From Paractinoplanes abujensis (GTDB lineage: Bacteria > Actinomycetota > Actinomycetes > Mycobacteriales > Micromonosporaceae), in the NCBI RefSeq assembly GCF_014204895.1, contig NZ_JACHMF010000001.1:1488001-1552000 (forward strand): a stretch of DNA of 64,000 nucleotides. Direction: 5' to 3'. Shown one piece after another: positions 33,231-42,416 of the stretch. The notes under the pieces were generated by a model, which was not told where the DNA came from, did no database searches, and was given only the letters and a program-made list of their open reading frames with translations. Every line of letters starts with the position of its first letter. Position 1 is the stretch's first letter. Position numbers and translations under genes: made by a program.

Positions 33231-34280
33231 ATGGACCGAATTCCGTCAAGCGTCGAGGTCGCGGTGCGCTCCGCGGGGAAAAACAGGCTCCCGTACGCGG
33301 GGGAGCTGCCGGACATCTACCGCCGGGCCCGCCGCCGTCGCACCCGGCGACGGGCCGCCGTTGCCTTCACCGCTGTCGCCGTGGCGGCCGGGCTCGTCGG
33401 CGGCGGGCTGGCCGTGCGGCAGCAGCGGCCCGACATCCAGCCTGCCGTCGCGGTCACCCCGACCGGACCGGCTCAGCGCCTCATCCTCACCATGGCCTCC
33501 GGCGCGTTCACCACGGCCCAGCAGACCGACCCGATCCAGCTCCGCGGCGACCTGGCCGTCGGCGAGCTGACCCCGGAGGGAAAAATCGTCCCGCATCCCG
33601 TCAGCGGGACTGACGACACGTCGAAGGCGATCCTGCTGCCCGACGGGCGCATGGTCTCGCTCGGACCGGTCGCCGGCCGCGAGATGCTGCTCTCGGTCGA
33701 ACAGCCCGGCGGCGACCTGGTGCAGCGCGACATCCAGCAGGACCATGAGCCGGTCGCCCTGGTCGCGGCGACCGGCACCACAGCGTATCTGTGGCGCCCA
33801 CCCGGCCTCGTCGAGCACGATCTGGCCGGCGGGCTCGAACGGCTGGTCATCCAGTCGATGAGCGATCCCCCGAGCCGCACGCTGCCCGCCCTCGACGGTT
33901 CCGACGTGGTGGGGGACAGGCTGGTCACGGCCGAGTCGCCGCGCTCGTGCCGTCCGCTGCTGCTCGACCTGCGGTCCTTGTCGGCGCTGCGGGAGCTGCC
34001 GGTGACCGGCCTGGGCTGCCGGAAGGTGATCGGTCTGCGGCTGTCGCCGTCGACCGGGCGTGTCGCGGTGGCCTACCAGAAGAAGGGCGCCGTACGGGTG
34101 GCCGTGCTCAGCACCGAGGACGGCACGATCCTGGCCGATCGACCGGCGGCCACGGCCGACGGCGCAGCGGGCCAGGTGATCGTCGACATGGCGTGGCTGG
34201 ACGAGCGGAACGTCCGTGCGGTGGCCGTACCGAGCGCTCCAGGGGCGCACCTGCTGAAGCCGATCACGATTGCCACCTGA
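33231..34280 (+). CDS. Membrane-anchored protein, putative sigma-factor partner
   Basis: 349 residues. A cytoplasmic N-terminus with an Arg-rich run (about 31-41), one membrane helix (about 43-62) and a large outer domain rich in beta-strands (repeated LPDG, VVGDRLV, LSPSTGRVAVAYQ), like a beta-propeller of the TolB/WD40 kind. The start follows the sigma-factor stop by 2 bp. Topology suits an anti-sigma factor, but no zinc-binding anti-sigma motif is visible. Ends in a 17-bp overlap with the convergent MmpL gene. Confidence 0.78.
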   Translation: MDRIPSSVEVAVRSAGKNRLPYAGELPDIYRRARRRRTRRRAAVAFTAVAVAAGLVGGGLAVRQQRPDIQPAVAVTPTGPAQRLILTMASGAFTTAQQTDPIQLRGDLAVGELTPEGKIVPHPVSGTDDTSKAILLPDGRMVSLGPVAGREMLLSVEQPGGDLVQRDIQQDHEPVALVAATGTTAYLWRPPGLVEHDLAGGLERLVIQSMSDPPSRTLPALDGSDVVGDRLVTAESPRSCRPLLLDLRSLSALRELPVTGLGCRKVIGLRLSPSTGRVAVAYQKKGAVRVAVLSTEDGTILADRPAATADGAAGQVIVDMAWLDERNVRAVAVPSAPGAHLLKPITIAT

Positions 34281-36354
34281 ACGACGGCGCCCACCAGTTC
34301 GCGCGTCCGGCCAGGCGCATGAGCGACGGAACGAGCACCCCGCGGATGATCTTGGCGTCCACGACGATCGCCACCGCGGTGCCCACCCCGATCATCTGCA
34401 GATACATGACCTCGCCGGTCGCGTAGAGGGAGAACGAGACGGCCAGGATCGCGGCGGCCGCGGTGACCAGTGGGGCACTGCGCTGCAGTCCTTCGAGCAC
34501 CGAGCGGGTGTTGTCGCCCGTACGGTCGTAGCGCTCCTTGATCCGCGAGAGCAGGAACACCTCGTAGTCCATGGACAACCCGTAGGCGACGCAGAACATC
34601 AGGATCGGGAACGCTGGATCGAGCGTGCCGATCGGGGTGAAGCCGAGCACGTTCGCGAACGCGCCGTTCTGGAAGACCGTCACCAGCACCCCGAACATCA
34701 CGGTCAGGCTGAGCAGGTTGAGCACCGTCGCCTTGAGCGGGATGAGCAGACTGCGCGCCATCGCGAACAGGACGGCGAACGAAATGGCCAGGATCATGGC
34801 CGCCACGATCGGGATCCGGCTCGTCAGCGCGGCGCGGAAATCGCTCAGTTCGGCCGGGAAGCCGCCCACGATCGCCTCCGGGGCCAGCGCCCGCACGTGC
34901 TCGACCAGTTCGGGAACGTCGGTGCCGGCGAGCGCAGCCCGGGTGGGGACTGCTTCCAGCCGTACGGTGGAAGGGCTGATCAGGGCGGCCGGATCGGCGA
35001 ACGGCTGCTGCCGGGCCCCCGCGGCGTAAACCCCGGTCGGCGCGTTGACTTGGGCGATGCCCGGAACCCGGGAGAGCGCGGTGGCGAGCGGCGCCGAGTC
35101 CCCGGCCGGCACGATGACTTGCAGAGCATCGCTGGGCTCGTACGGGATGGTGGCTCGTAACAGGTCGGACGTCTGCCGGGTGGACGCCGTGGGCGGCAGC
35201 ACCCGGTCGTCGGGCAGGCCGATCCGCAGGCCCAGGGCGGGCGCGCCGAGCACCCCGACGAGCACCAGCCCGGCCGCGGCGAACAGAACGGGACGGCGCA
35301 TCACGCGCGTACCGAGCCGATACCAGAAGCCGTGGTGGTTCACCGGTGGCGGATTGCGGCGCAAGGTGCGCGGACCGAGCACTCCCAGCGCGGCCGGCAA
35401 CACGGTCAGTGCGCCGAGCACGGCCATGACGACGACGAGCACGCCCGCGTAGGCGAACGAGCGCAGGAACGGGAACGGGAAGACGAACAGCGCGGACAGC
35501 GAGGCCGCGACCGTGAGCCCGCTGAACACGACCGTGCGGCCCGCCGTGCGTACGGTGATCGCGGTGGCCTCGCCGGCGGTGGCACCGCGGGTCAGCTCCT
35601 CGCGGAAGCGCGCAATCATGAACAACCCGTAGTCGATGCCCAGGCCTACGCCCATGACGAGCGTGATGTTGGCGGCGAACGTCGACACCTCGGTGAAGCG
35701 CGCAACCACGCGCAACAGGGCGAGCGTGGTGAACACCGAGAACAAGCCGACCCCGAGCGTCAGCAACGCCAGCCGCACCCGCCGGTACAGAAAGATCAGG
35801 AGTGCGAGCATGAGCGGCACGATCAACGCCTCCGCCCGCAAGAAGTCCGAAGCTGCGCGTTCGCTCACCTGACTCGACACGGCCTCGCCGCCCCCGACAC
35901 GCACGGCGATCGGGCCCCGGTCCGCCGTGTACGAGGGCAGGACGTGCCCGCGGATCCAGGCCCGCGCGGTGGTGGCGTCACCCTCGACGTGCGCGAGGAT
36001 GACCGCGAAGTGCCCGTCCGGGCTGCGCATCGTCGGGTCGCCGCCGCGCGACCAGTACGACCAGACGTCGGCCACGCGCTCCTCGCCGGCCAGCCGGGCC
36101 TCCACCCGCCCGGCCGCCGCCCGCACTTCCGGACCGTCCACAGTGGACGAAGACTCGACCAGCAGGACCAGGTTGGCGTTACCGGTGGCGAAGTCGCGAG
36201 CCAGCACCTCCTGAGCCCGTACGGACTCGGTGCCCGGAGCCTCCCAGCGGCTCAGCACGAAGGAGTTCAGAGCGCCCGCGGCCACGGCGGCGCAGGCGAG
36301 GGTGATCAGCAGTCCGAGAACGAGAATCAAGCGACGGTGCCGGAAGATCGGCAT
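34264..36354 (-). CDS. MmpL-family RND transporter
   Basis: 696 residues. Twelve predicted helices in two halves, each starting with one helix and a large outer domain. Family features: GLGIDYGLFMIARFREEL in the first half and YGLSMDYEVFLLSRIKERYD in the second, which carry the proton-relay Asp-Tyr pairs. Exports lipids or drugs by proton-motive force. Divergent from a TetR gene, with two palindromic operators between them, so expression is probably inducible by the exported compound. Confidence 0.92.
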   Translation of the reverse strand: MPIFRHRRLILVLGLLITLACAAVAAGALNSFVLSRWEAPGTESVRAQEVLARDFATGNANLVLLVESSSTVDGPEVRAAAGRVEARLAGEERVADVWSYWSRGGDPTMRSPDGHFAVILAHVEGDATTARAWIRGHVLPSYTADRGPIAVRVGGGEAVSSQVSERAASDFLRAEALIVPLMLALLIFLYRRVRLALLTLGVGLFSVFTTLALLRVVARFTEVSTFAANITLVMGVGLGIDYGLFMIARFREELTRGATAGEATAITVRTAGRTVVFSGLTVAASLSALFVFPFPFLRSFAYAGVLVVVMAVLGALTVLPAALGVLGPRTLRRNPPPVNHHGFWYRLGTRVMRRPVLFAAAGLVLVGVLGAPALGLRIGLPDDRVLPPTASTRQTSDLLRATIPYEPSDALQVIVPAGDSAPLATALSRVPGIAQVNAPTGVYAAGARQQPFADPAALISPSTVRLEAVPTRAALAGTDVPELVEHVRALAPEAIVGGFPAELSDFRAALTSRIPIVAAMILAISFAVLFAMARSLLIPLKATVLNLLSLTVMFGVLVTVFQNGAFANVLGFTPIGTLDPAFPILMFCVAYGLSMDYEVFLLSRIKERYDRTGDNTRSVLEGLQRSAPLVTAAAAILAVSFSLYATGEVMYLQMIGVGTAVAIVVDAKIIRGVLVPSLMRLAGRANWWAPSFRWQS

Positions 36355-36378
36355 GTTAGCCTCTCCGAGTCACGGAAA

Positions 36379-36396
36379 TACGAGCGACTGTTCGTG
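36379..36396. promoter_or_regulatory. TetR operator 1
   Basis: TACGAGCGACTGTTCGTG, an imperfect inverted repeat (TACGAG n6 TTCGTG) nearest the MmpL start. Same layout as operator 2, 28 bp away centre to centre. Confidence 0.6.
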
Positions 36397-36406
36397 TTCC
36401 GGAGAT

Positions 36407-36424
36407 TACGAGTCATCGCTCGTA
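36407..36424. promoter_or_regulatory. TetR operator 2
   Basis: TACGAGTCATCGCTCGTA, a perfect inverted repeat (TACGAG n6 CTCGTA) 21 bp before the TetR GTG start. Binding here would block the regulator's own promoter. Confidence 0.7.
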
Positions 36425-36444
36425 TTCGTCAAGGGGGTGGGGCA

Positions 36445-37047
36445 GTGCCGTCTGTGCGCCGGCAGGCCCGCGGCGAGCGCCGCATCACCGACATCCTGGA
36501 CGCGACGCTGGCCCTGTTCGCCGAACTCGGCTACGAGAAAACCTCGACGAACGCGATCGCCGCCCGGGCCGGCATGTCACCCGGTTCGCTGTACCAGTAC
36601 TTCCCGAACAAGGAGGCCATCGCCGAGGCCCTGTCGCAGCGGCTGGTCGACGAGCTGCGCGCGGCCCACGCGGCCGCGTTCGGCGAGGCCGACGTCATGG
36701 GAATGCCCCTGCCCGATCTGATCTCGCGCGTGGTCGACCCGCTGGTCGCCTTCAACGTCACCCACCCGGGCGCGAAAGCCCTCCTCGGCAACACCGCGAT
36801 GCCGGCCGCGCTGGCCGCCGGGAGCCGCCCGCTGCAGTCCGCCGTGACGGGCCGCGTCGCCGCGATCATCCGGGCCCGCTCCCCGCACCTGCCCGATGCG
36901 GACGCCGACCGCGCGGCAATGGTCGCCGTCCAGATCGTGGCCGCCCTGATGGGCCCTATCGTGATCGCCGAAGGCGACGAACGCGCAGCTTTGATCACCG
37001 AACTGAAACGCGCCCTGACCGGCTATTTGCAACCGTTGACCGAATAG
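36445..37047 (+). CDS. TetR-family repressor of the MmpL exporter
   Basis: 200 residues. HTH near residues 28-47 (TSTNAIAARAGMSPGSLYQY, then FPNKEAI), and a ligand-binding domain of the TetR_C group with a late IVAALMGPIVIAEGDE helix. GTG 36445 has an AAGGGGGT site. Divergent from the MmpL gene and adjacent to two matching operators, so it is very likely its local repressor. Confidence 0.92.
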   Translation: MPSVRRQARGERRITDILDATLALFAELGYEKTSTNAIAARAGMSPGSLYQYFPNKEAIAEALSQRLVDELRAAHAAAFGEADVMGMPLPDLISRVVDPLVAFNVTHPGAKALLGNTAMPAALAAGSRPLQSAVTGRVAAIIRARSPHLPDADADRAAMVAVQIVAALMGPIVIAEGDERAALITELKRALTGYLQPLTE

Positions 37048-37110
37048 GTGCCGAATGGCGACAGGGCGGCCTGCGTCGACGCCGGGCTCCTCCGTCAGCA
37101 ACCTCGCCAG

Positions 37111-37212
37111 GATGTGACCGACCCCGCCTCGGTCCGCGCTGCGGCGACGAACGTCATGGGCCCGGTCACTGTGATTGAGGCCTTCCTGCCACTGATCCGC
37201 AAGAGCTCGGCA
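37111..37212 (+). pseudogene. Short-chain dehydrogenase remnant
   Basis: The frame reads DVTDPASVRAAA directly joined to TNVMGPVTVIEAFLPLIRKS. These are two non-adjacent pieces of a short-chain dehydrogenase: the NAD-domain DVTD and the helix before the catalytic Ser. The part between, with NNAG, and the rest with YxxxK are missing. A decayed, internally deleted fragment between the TetR and GNAT genes. Confidence 0.5.
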
Positions 37213-37296
37213 ACCACACCTTCATCGGTGGCGAGCCGGGAGAGGGTGAGTTCGAGGCTGGAAGGTGTGCAATAAGAGGTTGACCCCGGTCGGAAG

Positions 37297-37806
37297 ATGG
37301 GCGATGTGGAGGATCTGCGGCGGCGAGTTCAGGGCTATCTGCTTCAGCATGCGGGGGTTGCCGAGGGCGAGGTGCGGGTGCTCGAAGTCGCGGCGGCGCG
37401 GCCCGTGGGGTTGCCCCCGGGCGGGGAGCTGATTCTGGTCGGTGAGACGTCCGGCGTCGCGGTCATTCGCGAGAACCTCGACGTCAACGAGCGTGGCTTC
37501 GACCCCGCGGCGCCGGCCGTCACCGAGGGGCAGGCGGAGGGTTTTCGGGCCCAGCTGCGCGGCGCGGCGGCGGTCACCTTGCGGGTCGAGGGGCGCGCGG
37601 TCTCGGCCGGCATGATGCTGCCCGTGCACGACGGTGTGACCGAGCTGACCGGCATCGCGACCCTGGCGGCGTACCGGGGAAGGGGTTGTGCCCAGGTGGT
37701 GACCGCGGCGCTCGTCGAGGTGGCGGGCGCGCGCGGCGCTGAGGTGGTCTTCGTCCGGTCGGTCCGTGCGGGGTTGTATGCGCGCGTGGGCTTCAGGAGT
37801 CTCTGA
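37297..37806 (+). CDS. GNAT-family N-acetyltransferase
   Basis: 169 residues. The C-terminal half has the acetyl-CoA site pattern TELTGIATLAAYRGRGCAQV (R/Q-x-x-G-x-G/A equivalent YRGRGCA) and a final FVRSVRAGLYARVGFRSL. Transfers acetyl groups to an unknown amine. Its last 14 bp overlap the convergent xylosidase gene. Confidence 0.85.
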   Translation: MGDVEDLRRRVQGYLLQHAGVAEGEVRVLEVAAARPVGLPPGGELILVGETSGVAVIRENLDVNERGFDPAAPAVTEGQAEGFRAQLRGAAAVTLRVEGRAVSAGMMLPVHDGVTELTGIATLAAYRGRGCAQVVTAALVEVAGARGAEVVFVRSVRAGLYARVGFRSL

Positions 37807-39436
37807 GGGCCACCTGGTACGAGGCCCGGTCGAAGTCGGCGTAAGCCCCCTCGCGGCCCAGGTCCTGCGCCCACAGGCCGACGAACGCGCCGGTGAAGCC
37901 CCACGCGGCGGGTTCGCCGTTGACGGCCCGGGCGGCGTATTCGTCGGAGAGCGTGGTGGCGTCGAGGGCCGGGCCGGCTGACTGCCAGTGGCCGCCGGGC
38001 AGGGCGTACGCGAAGGTCAGGGTCGGGCCCTCGAAGTGCACCCGCAGCCGGATCGGGCCGGGGGAGCCGATCGGCGCGCGCACGCCGGGCACGATCGTCA
38101 CCTGGCCGCTGTCGCAGGCAAGCAGGTCGATCACCGGGGTGCCGTCGTCGTCGGCCGTGACGTGCAGGTAGTACCAGTTGCGGGTGTTGTAGTAGGCCGT
38201 GATGCCGGCGAGCTGGCGGTAGTTGCGCGGCTCGAACTCCATCGTCGCCTCGAACGCGCAGTCGGCCGCGACCACCCGGCGCGCGACCAGGCTGGGCTTG
38301 TGGCGGCCCATCGGGGAGAAGCCGCCGTAGAGGCGCAGGTGTGACGGGCGTTCGGTCAGCGACACCCAGTCGGGCGTGGCCGGGCGGCGCAGCGTCGACC
38401 AGTTGACGCCCAGCGTGGGGCCGTCGAAGGGGTCGTCCTCGCTCTGCTCCGACGACACCGGCCGCACCTCGGGCACGTCGGCCTCGCGCGGCGCGGCCAC
38501 CGACGTGGCGGGCACACCGCCGGCGATCCGCGGCCAGCCGTCGTCGGTCCAGGTCACCTCCTGCAGGGCCGACTCGCGGCCGAGCACGCACCGGCCCAGC
38601 TCGGAGTACGGCCGGCCGACCAGGTGCGCGAGATACCACTGACCGCCGGGCGTCTCGACGAGGCTGCCGTGCCCGGCCTTCTGCAGCTCCAGCGTCGGGT
38701 CACCGGCCGAGGTGAGCAGCGGGCCGGCCGGGTCGGCCCGGTAGGGGCCGAGCAGGTGGCTCGAGCGGGCGACGGTCACCTGATGCGCCCAGCTGGTGCC
38801 GCCCTCGGCGGTGACCAGGTAGTACCAGCCGTCCTTGCGATACAGGTTGGGCGCCTCGGTCACGGCCGCCGCGGTGCCGTTGAAGATCATGTGCTCGGGG
38901 CCGACCAGCTTGCGGGCCTGCCGGTCGTACTGCTGGATCGAGATGCCCGCGAAACGGTTCCGGCCGGGTCGCCAGTCGGCCACCATCGACAGCATCCACG
39001 TCGTGCCGTCGTCGTCGTGGAACAGCGAGGCGTCGAAGCCGCGGCCGTGCAGCACCACCGGATCGGACCACGGCCCGGTCGGTGTCGGCCCGGTCACGAG
39101 GTAGTTCTGCGGATCCCAGAACCCGCCGGTGAACGTCGCCACGTCGGAGTAGAGCAGGTGGTATTCGCCGTGCGCGTACGACAGGTTGGGCGCCCACACG
39201 CCGTTGGAGTCGCCGGTGCCGGTCAGGTCGAGCAGCCGCTTCTCGCCGAGCGCGCCACCCAGCGGCGTCCAGTCGACCAGGTTGGCCGAGTGATGCACCC
39301 GTACGCCCGGATACCACTCGAACGTCGAGGTGGCGATGTAGTAGTCGGTGCCCACCCGCAGGATCGACGGGTCGGGGTGGAACCCGGGCAGCACCGGGTT
39401 GCTGATCTGCCGCAGCGCCGTTCTGGCGATGGTCAT
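37793..39436 (-). CDS. GH43 beta-xylosidase (XynB-type)
   Basis: 547 residues, no signal peptide, so intracellular. GH43 five-bladed propeller (about 10-310) with Asp 22 (HPDPSIL), Asp 135 (GFDASLF) and Glu 194 (TEAPNLY). A C-terminal beta-sandwich (about 340-547) typical of subfamily 11 xylosidases contributes to the active site. Cleaves xylose from imported xylo-oligosaccharides. ATG 39436 is chosen; the longer frame to 39529 is not conserved. Confidence 0.92.
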   Translation of the reverse strand: MTIARTALRQISNPVLPGFHPDPSILRVGTDYYIATSTFEWYPGVRVHHSANLVDWTPLGGALGEKRLLDLTGTGDSNGVWAPNLSYAHGEYHLLYSDVATFTGGFWDPQNYLVTGPTPTGPWSDPVVLHGRGFDASLFHDDDGTTWMLSMVADWRPGRNRFAGISIQQYDRQARKLVGPEHMIFNGTAAAVTEAPNLYRKDGWYYLVTAEGGTSWAHQVTVARSSHLLGPYRADPAGPLLTSAGDPTLELQKAGHGSLVETPGGQWYLAHLVGRPYSELGRCVLGRESALQEVTWTDDGWPRIAGGVPATSVAAPREADVPEVRPVSSEQSEDDPFDGPTLGVNWSTLRRPATPDWVSLTERPSHLRLYGGFSPMGRHKPSLVARRVVAADCAFEATMEFEPRNYRQLAGITAYYNTRNWYYLHVTADDDGTPVIDLLACDSGQVTIVPGVRAPIGSPGPIRLRVHFEGPTLTFAYALPGGHWQSAGPALDATTLSDEYAARAVNGEPAAWGFTGAFVGLWAQDLGREGAYADFDRASYQVALRDS

Positions 39437-39527
39437 GATTGTTCCCCCCGACACCGGCCCGTAAGTTTCTGGACTGTACCGCAACTTGCGACCGTTCGGA
39501 GTGGCGTCGCGATGCCACCCTGGACCC

Positions 39528-40016
39528 ATGGATCACTCAGCAGTAGCCGCCTGGCGGGCCGCGGGTGAGGCCCGGGACGCCGCGGCCGCCGTCGCCGCGT
39601 TGAGCGAGGACGTCCGGCTCATCTCGCCGATCACCGAGCAGTTCACGTTCGACGGGCGGGCCCGGGTGCGCACGCTGCTCGAGGTGGCGCTGGAGGTCAT
39701 CGACGAGGTCGTCTACACCGATCAGGTCGCCGAGGGCCGGACGGTGGCGCTCTTCTACGAGGGCCGCCTCGGTGACACGCGCCTGTTCGAGGCCCAGCGG
39801 CTGCGCCTCGGCGACGACGGCCTGATCCGCGAGATCACCCTGTTCGTGCGGCCGCTGCCCGCGCTCACCCGGCTCATGGCGCGCCTCGGCCCCGAGTTGG
39901 CCCGCCGCAACGGGCAGCCCGGCCTGGCCCGGCTGATCCCGGTGACCGCGGGCATGCTGCACTCGATGGCCGACGCCGGCGAGAAACGGTTCATGCCGAA
40001 GGCCGCGCCCCGGTAA
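39528..40016 (+). CDS. SnoaL-like (NTF2-fold) protein
   Basis: 162 residues. The cone-shaped NTF2-like fold is suggested by the early AWRAAGEARDAAAAVAALS, DVRLISPITEQFTFDGR, and alternating strands LFEAQRLRLGDDGLIREITL. A long helical tail follows (residues about 115-162). Family members are cyclases, isomerases or binding proteins; no function can be assigned. Divergent from the xylosidase gene with a 91-bp gap. Confidence 0.8.
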   Translation: MDHSAVAAWRAAGEARDAAAAVAALSEDVRLISPITEQFTFDGRARVRTLLEVALEVIDEVVYTDQVAEGRTVALFYEGRLGDTRLFEAQRLRLGDDGLIREITLFVRPLPALTRLMARLGPELARRNGQPGLARLIPVTAGMLHSMADAGEKRFMPKAAPR

Positions 40017-40073
40017 TCCTCCAGTCCGCCGCCGATCGTCCGATCTTCACCCCGGTGAAGACGGGAGGTCAGG

Positions 40074-42383
40074 GTGGAGACTGCGGCGCTCCTGTTGTGG
40101 CGTGACACCGCGCTGCGGGTTCTCACGGGCCTCACCGTGCTCGGTTGTGCGCTCTTCTTCGTCCTGGACGGCGACCCCGTGCGCCAGGTTCAGGCGTACT
40201 GGGCGTTCCAGGTGCCCCTGGACGCGGCGCTGGCCCTCGGCTCCTGGCGGTTGCGGGCGATCGCACCCGAGCGGTTCCGCCGGTTCTGGTCGATGCTGAC
40301 GTTCGCCGGCGTGTGCTTCACCGTCGGTGACTCCTTCCAGACGATCCTCAGTATGGTCACGCCCGGCATTCCGTCGATGAACGGCGGCCTCGTGCAGACA
40401 GCGTTCTTCACGCTCGGCATGAGCAGCAACGTCATCGCCTGCCTGATCTTCCCGCAGGGCCTGTCGACCCGGCGCGAGAAGTCAATCTTCTGGCTCGACG
40501 CGACCACCGTCATCGTCGGTGGCGGCGTCACCGCCTGGTGTTTCGCGGTCAACCCGCTCGGCAGCGCGCACAACGACCGCGTCACCGCCGGTCTGACCGC
40601 GGCGCTGGTCATCGTGGCCGCGTTCGCCGCCACCAAGGTCGCGCTGATCAAGGTGCCGCCGATGGCCCGGATCGCCGCCTGGCCCATGGTGGCCGCGGCC
40701 AGCATCCAGGGCATCAGCACGTTCCTGCCCGGTGACTTCCAGGAGACCGGCCACCCGTACGTCTTCACGATCCGGCTCGCGCCGTCGCTGCTGATCGCGG
40801 CCGGGCCGTGGATCCAGGCGATCGTGGTGCGCAGCGGCCACCGGGCCGGCACCGTCAAGCGCCGTCCCTACAGCCTTCTCCCGTACGGGATGATCGGGCT
40901 GACGTTCGTGATCTTCTTCGCGATGCTGCCCGAGCACGCCTCCTCCCAGCTGTGGGGCGCGGCCATCGGCGTGGTGGTGATCAGCTGCCTGGTCGCCGGG
41001 CGCCAGCTCGTCGCCTTCCACGACAACATGCACCTCATCGACCGGCTCGACGTGGCGCTGGACGAGGTGCGCGGTCACGAGGCGCAGCTGCGCGTGCAGG
41101 CCGCCACCGACGGGCTGACCGGGCTGGCCAACCGCACCCGCTTCGCCTCCCTGCTGGCTGACCGGCTGTCCGAGCCGGACGGGGTGGCGGTGCTGCTGAT
41201 CGACCTGGACGACTTCAAGACGGTCAACGACACGCTGGGTCACGCCGCGGGCGACGCGCTGCTGGTGAGCGTCTCCGAGCGACTGCGCGAAGCCGTCCGT
41301 ACGGGCGACGTGGTGGCCCGGCTCGGCGGCGACGAGTTCGCGATCCTGCTGCCCCAAGCCGACGCCGTGGTGGCGGGCCGGGTCGCCGACGACATCCAGC
41401 GCCGGCTCTCCGAACCCATGGACGTCGGTCAGCACGTGCTGGTCACCCGGGCCAGCGTCGGCGTGGCCCGCTCGGGCCCCGAGGACGACCCGTCGGTGCT
41501 GCTCAGCAACGCCGACATCGCCATGTACGAGGCGAAGCGGCGCGGCAAGAGCATGTGGGTCGAGTACACCGACGCGATGGGCGCGCGGATCAGCGCCGAG
41601 GCATTGCTCAGCCGGGAGATGGCCCAGGCCGTCGAGCGTGGCGAGTTCACGCTGCTCTACCAGCCCATCGTGCGCCTCGACGACGGCATGCTGACCGGGG
41701 TCGAGTCGCTCATCCGCTGGAACCACCCGACGCGCGGGCTGATCACGCCGGGCGAGTTCATCCCGGTCGCCGAGCGGACCGGCCAGATCGTCGCCATCGG
41801 CCGCTGGGCGCTGCGCGAGGCCTGCCGCCAGGCCGCGGAGTGGCGGCGCACCCTGCCCGCCGCCCAGCAGCTGGTCGTCGGCGTCAACGTGGCCGGCCGG
41901 CAGCTGCGCGAGCCCGGCTTCGTGGCCGAGGTGGACCAGGTGCTGTCCGAGACCGGCCTGCCCCCGTCGCGCCTGAACATCGAGGTGACCGAGACGGCCG
42001 TGTTCGACGACGAGGAGTCGACCGAGGTGCTGTTCGACCTGCGTGGGCACGGCGTGCGCCTGTCGCTCGACGACTTCGGGACCGCCGCCTCGTCGCTGGG
42101 CCTGCTGCTGACGACCCCGGTCACCTCGCTCAAGCTGGACCGCTCGTTCGTCGAGTCGATCACGACCGTCGGGCGCCAGGCCGCGGTGGCCAACGCGGTC
42201 AGCCAGATGGCCGCCTCGCTCGAACTGGCGTCGGTGGCCGAGGGCATCGAGACCGTCGAGCAGCGGGCCCTGCTGGAGAGCCTCGGCTACCGCTTCGGCC
42301 AGGGCTACCTGTTCGCCCGGCCGCTGCCGGCGGGCGAGATCGCCTCGGCCTGGCTGAGCGGCCGCACCGCGGTAAGTCGGTAG
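40074..42383 (+). CDS. Membrane GGDEF-EAL protein (cyclic di-GMP turnover)
   Basis: 769 residues. Eight or so N-terminal helices (about 8-315), then a GGDEF domain with intact GGDEF near residues 418-422 and an RTGD inhibitory site five residues before it, then an EAL domain (about 515-765) in which EAL reads ESL (GVESLIRWNHP) but NVAGRQL, EVTET, LDDFGT, LKLDRSF and AEGIET are kept. So both cyclase and phosphodiesterase chemistry look possible. It tunes c-di-GMP, which controls development in actinomycetes. GTG start. Confidence 0.93.
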   Translation: METAALLLWRDTALRVLTGLTVLGCALFFVLDGDPVRQVQAYWAFQVPLDAALALGSWRLRAIAPERFRRFWSMLTFAGVCFTVGDSFQTILSMVTPGIPSMNGGLVQTAFFTLGMSSNVIACLIFPQGLSTRREKSIFWLDATTVIVGGGVTAWCFAVNPLGSAHNDRVTAGLTAALVIVAAFAATKVALIKVPPMARIAAWPMVAAASIQGISTFLPGDFQETGHPYVFTIRLAPSLLIAAGPWIQAIVVRSGHRAGTVKRRPYSLLPYGMIGLTFVIFFAMLPEHASSQLWGAAIGVVVISCLVAGRQLVAFHDNMHLIDRLDVALDEVRGHEAQLRVQAATDGLTGLANRTRFASLLADRLSEPDGVAVLLIDLDDFKTVNDTLGHAAGDALLVSVSERLREAVRTGDVVARLGGDEFAILLPQADAVVAGRVADDIQRRLSEPMDVGQHVLVTRASVGVARSGPEDDPSVLLSNADIAMYEAKRRGKSMWVEYTDAMGARISAEALLSREMAQAVERGEFTLLYQPIVRLDDGMLTGVESLIRWNHPTRGLITPGEFIPVAERTGQIVAIGRWALREACRQAAEWRRTLPAAQQLVVGVNVAGRQLREPGFVAEVDQVLSETGLPPSRLNIEVTETAVFDDEESTEVLFDLRGHGVRLSLDDFGTAASSLGLLLTTPVTSLKLDRSFVESITTVGRQAAVANAVSQMAASLELASVAEGIETVEQRALLESLGYRFGQGYLFARPLPAGEIASAWLSGRTAVSR

Positions 42384-42416
42384 CCGGGAGCGGCGCCCGC
42401 CTGCTTGACTGCGGTC

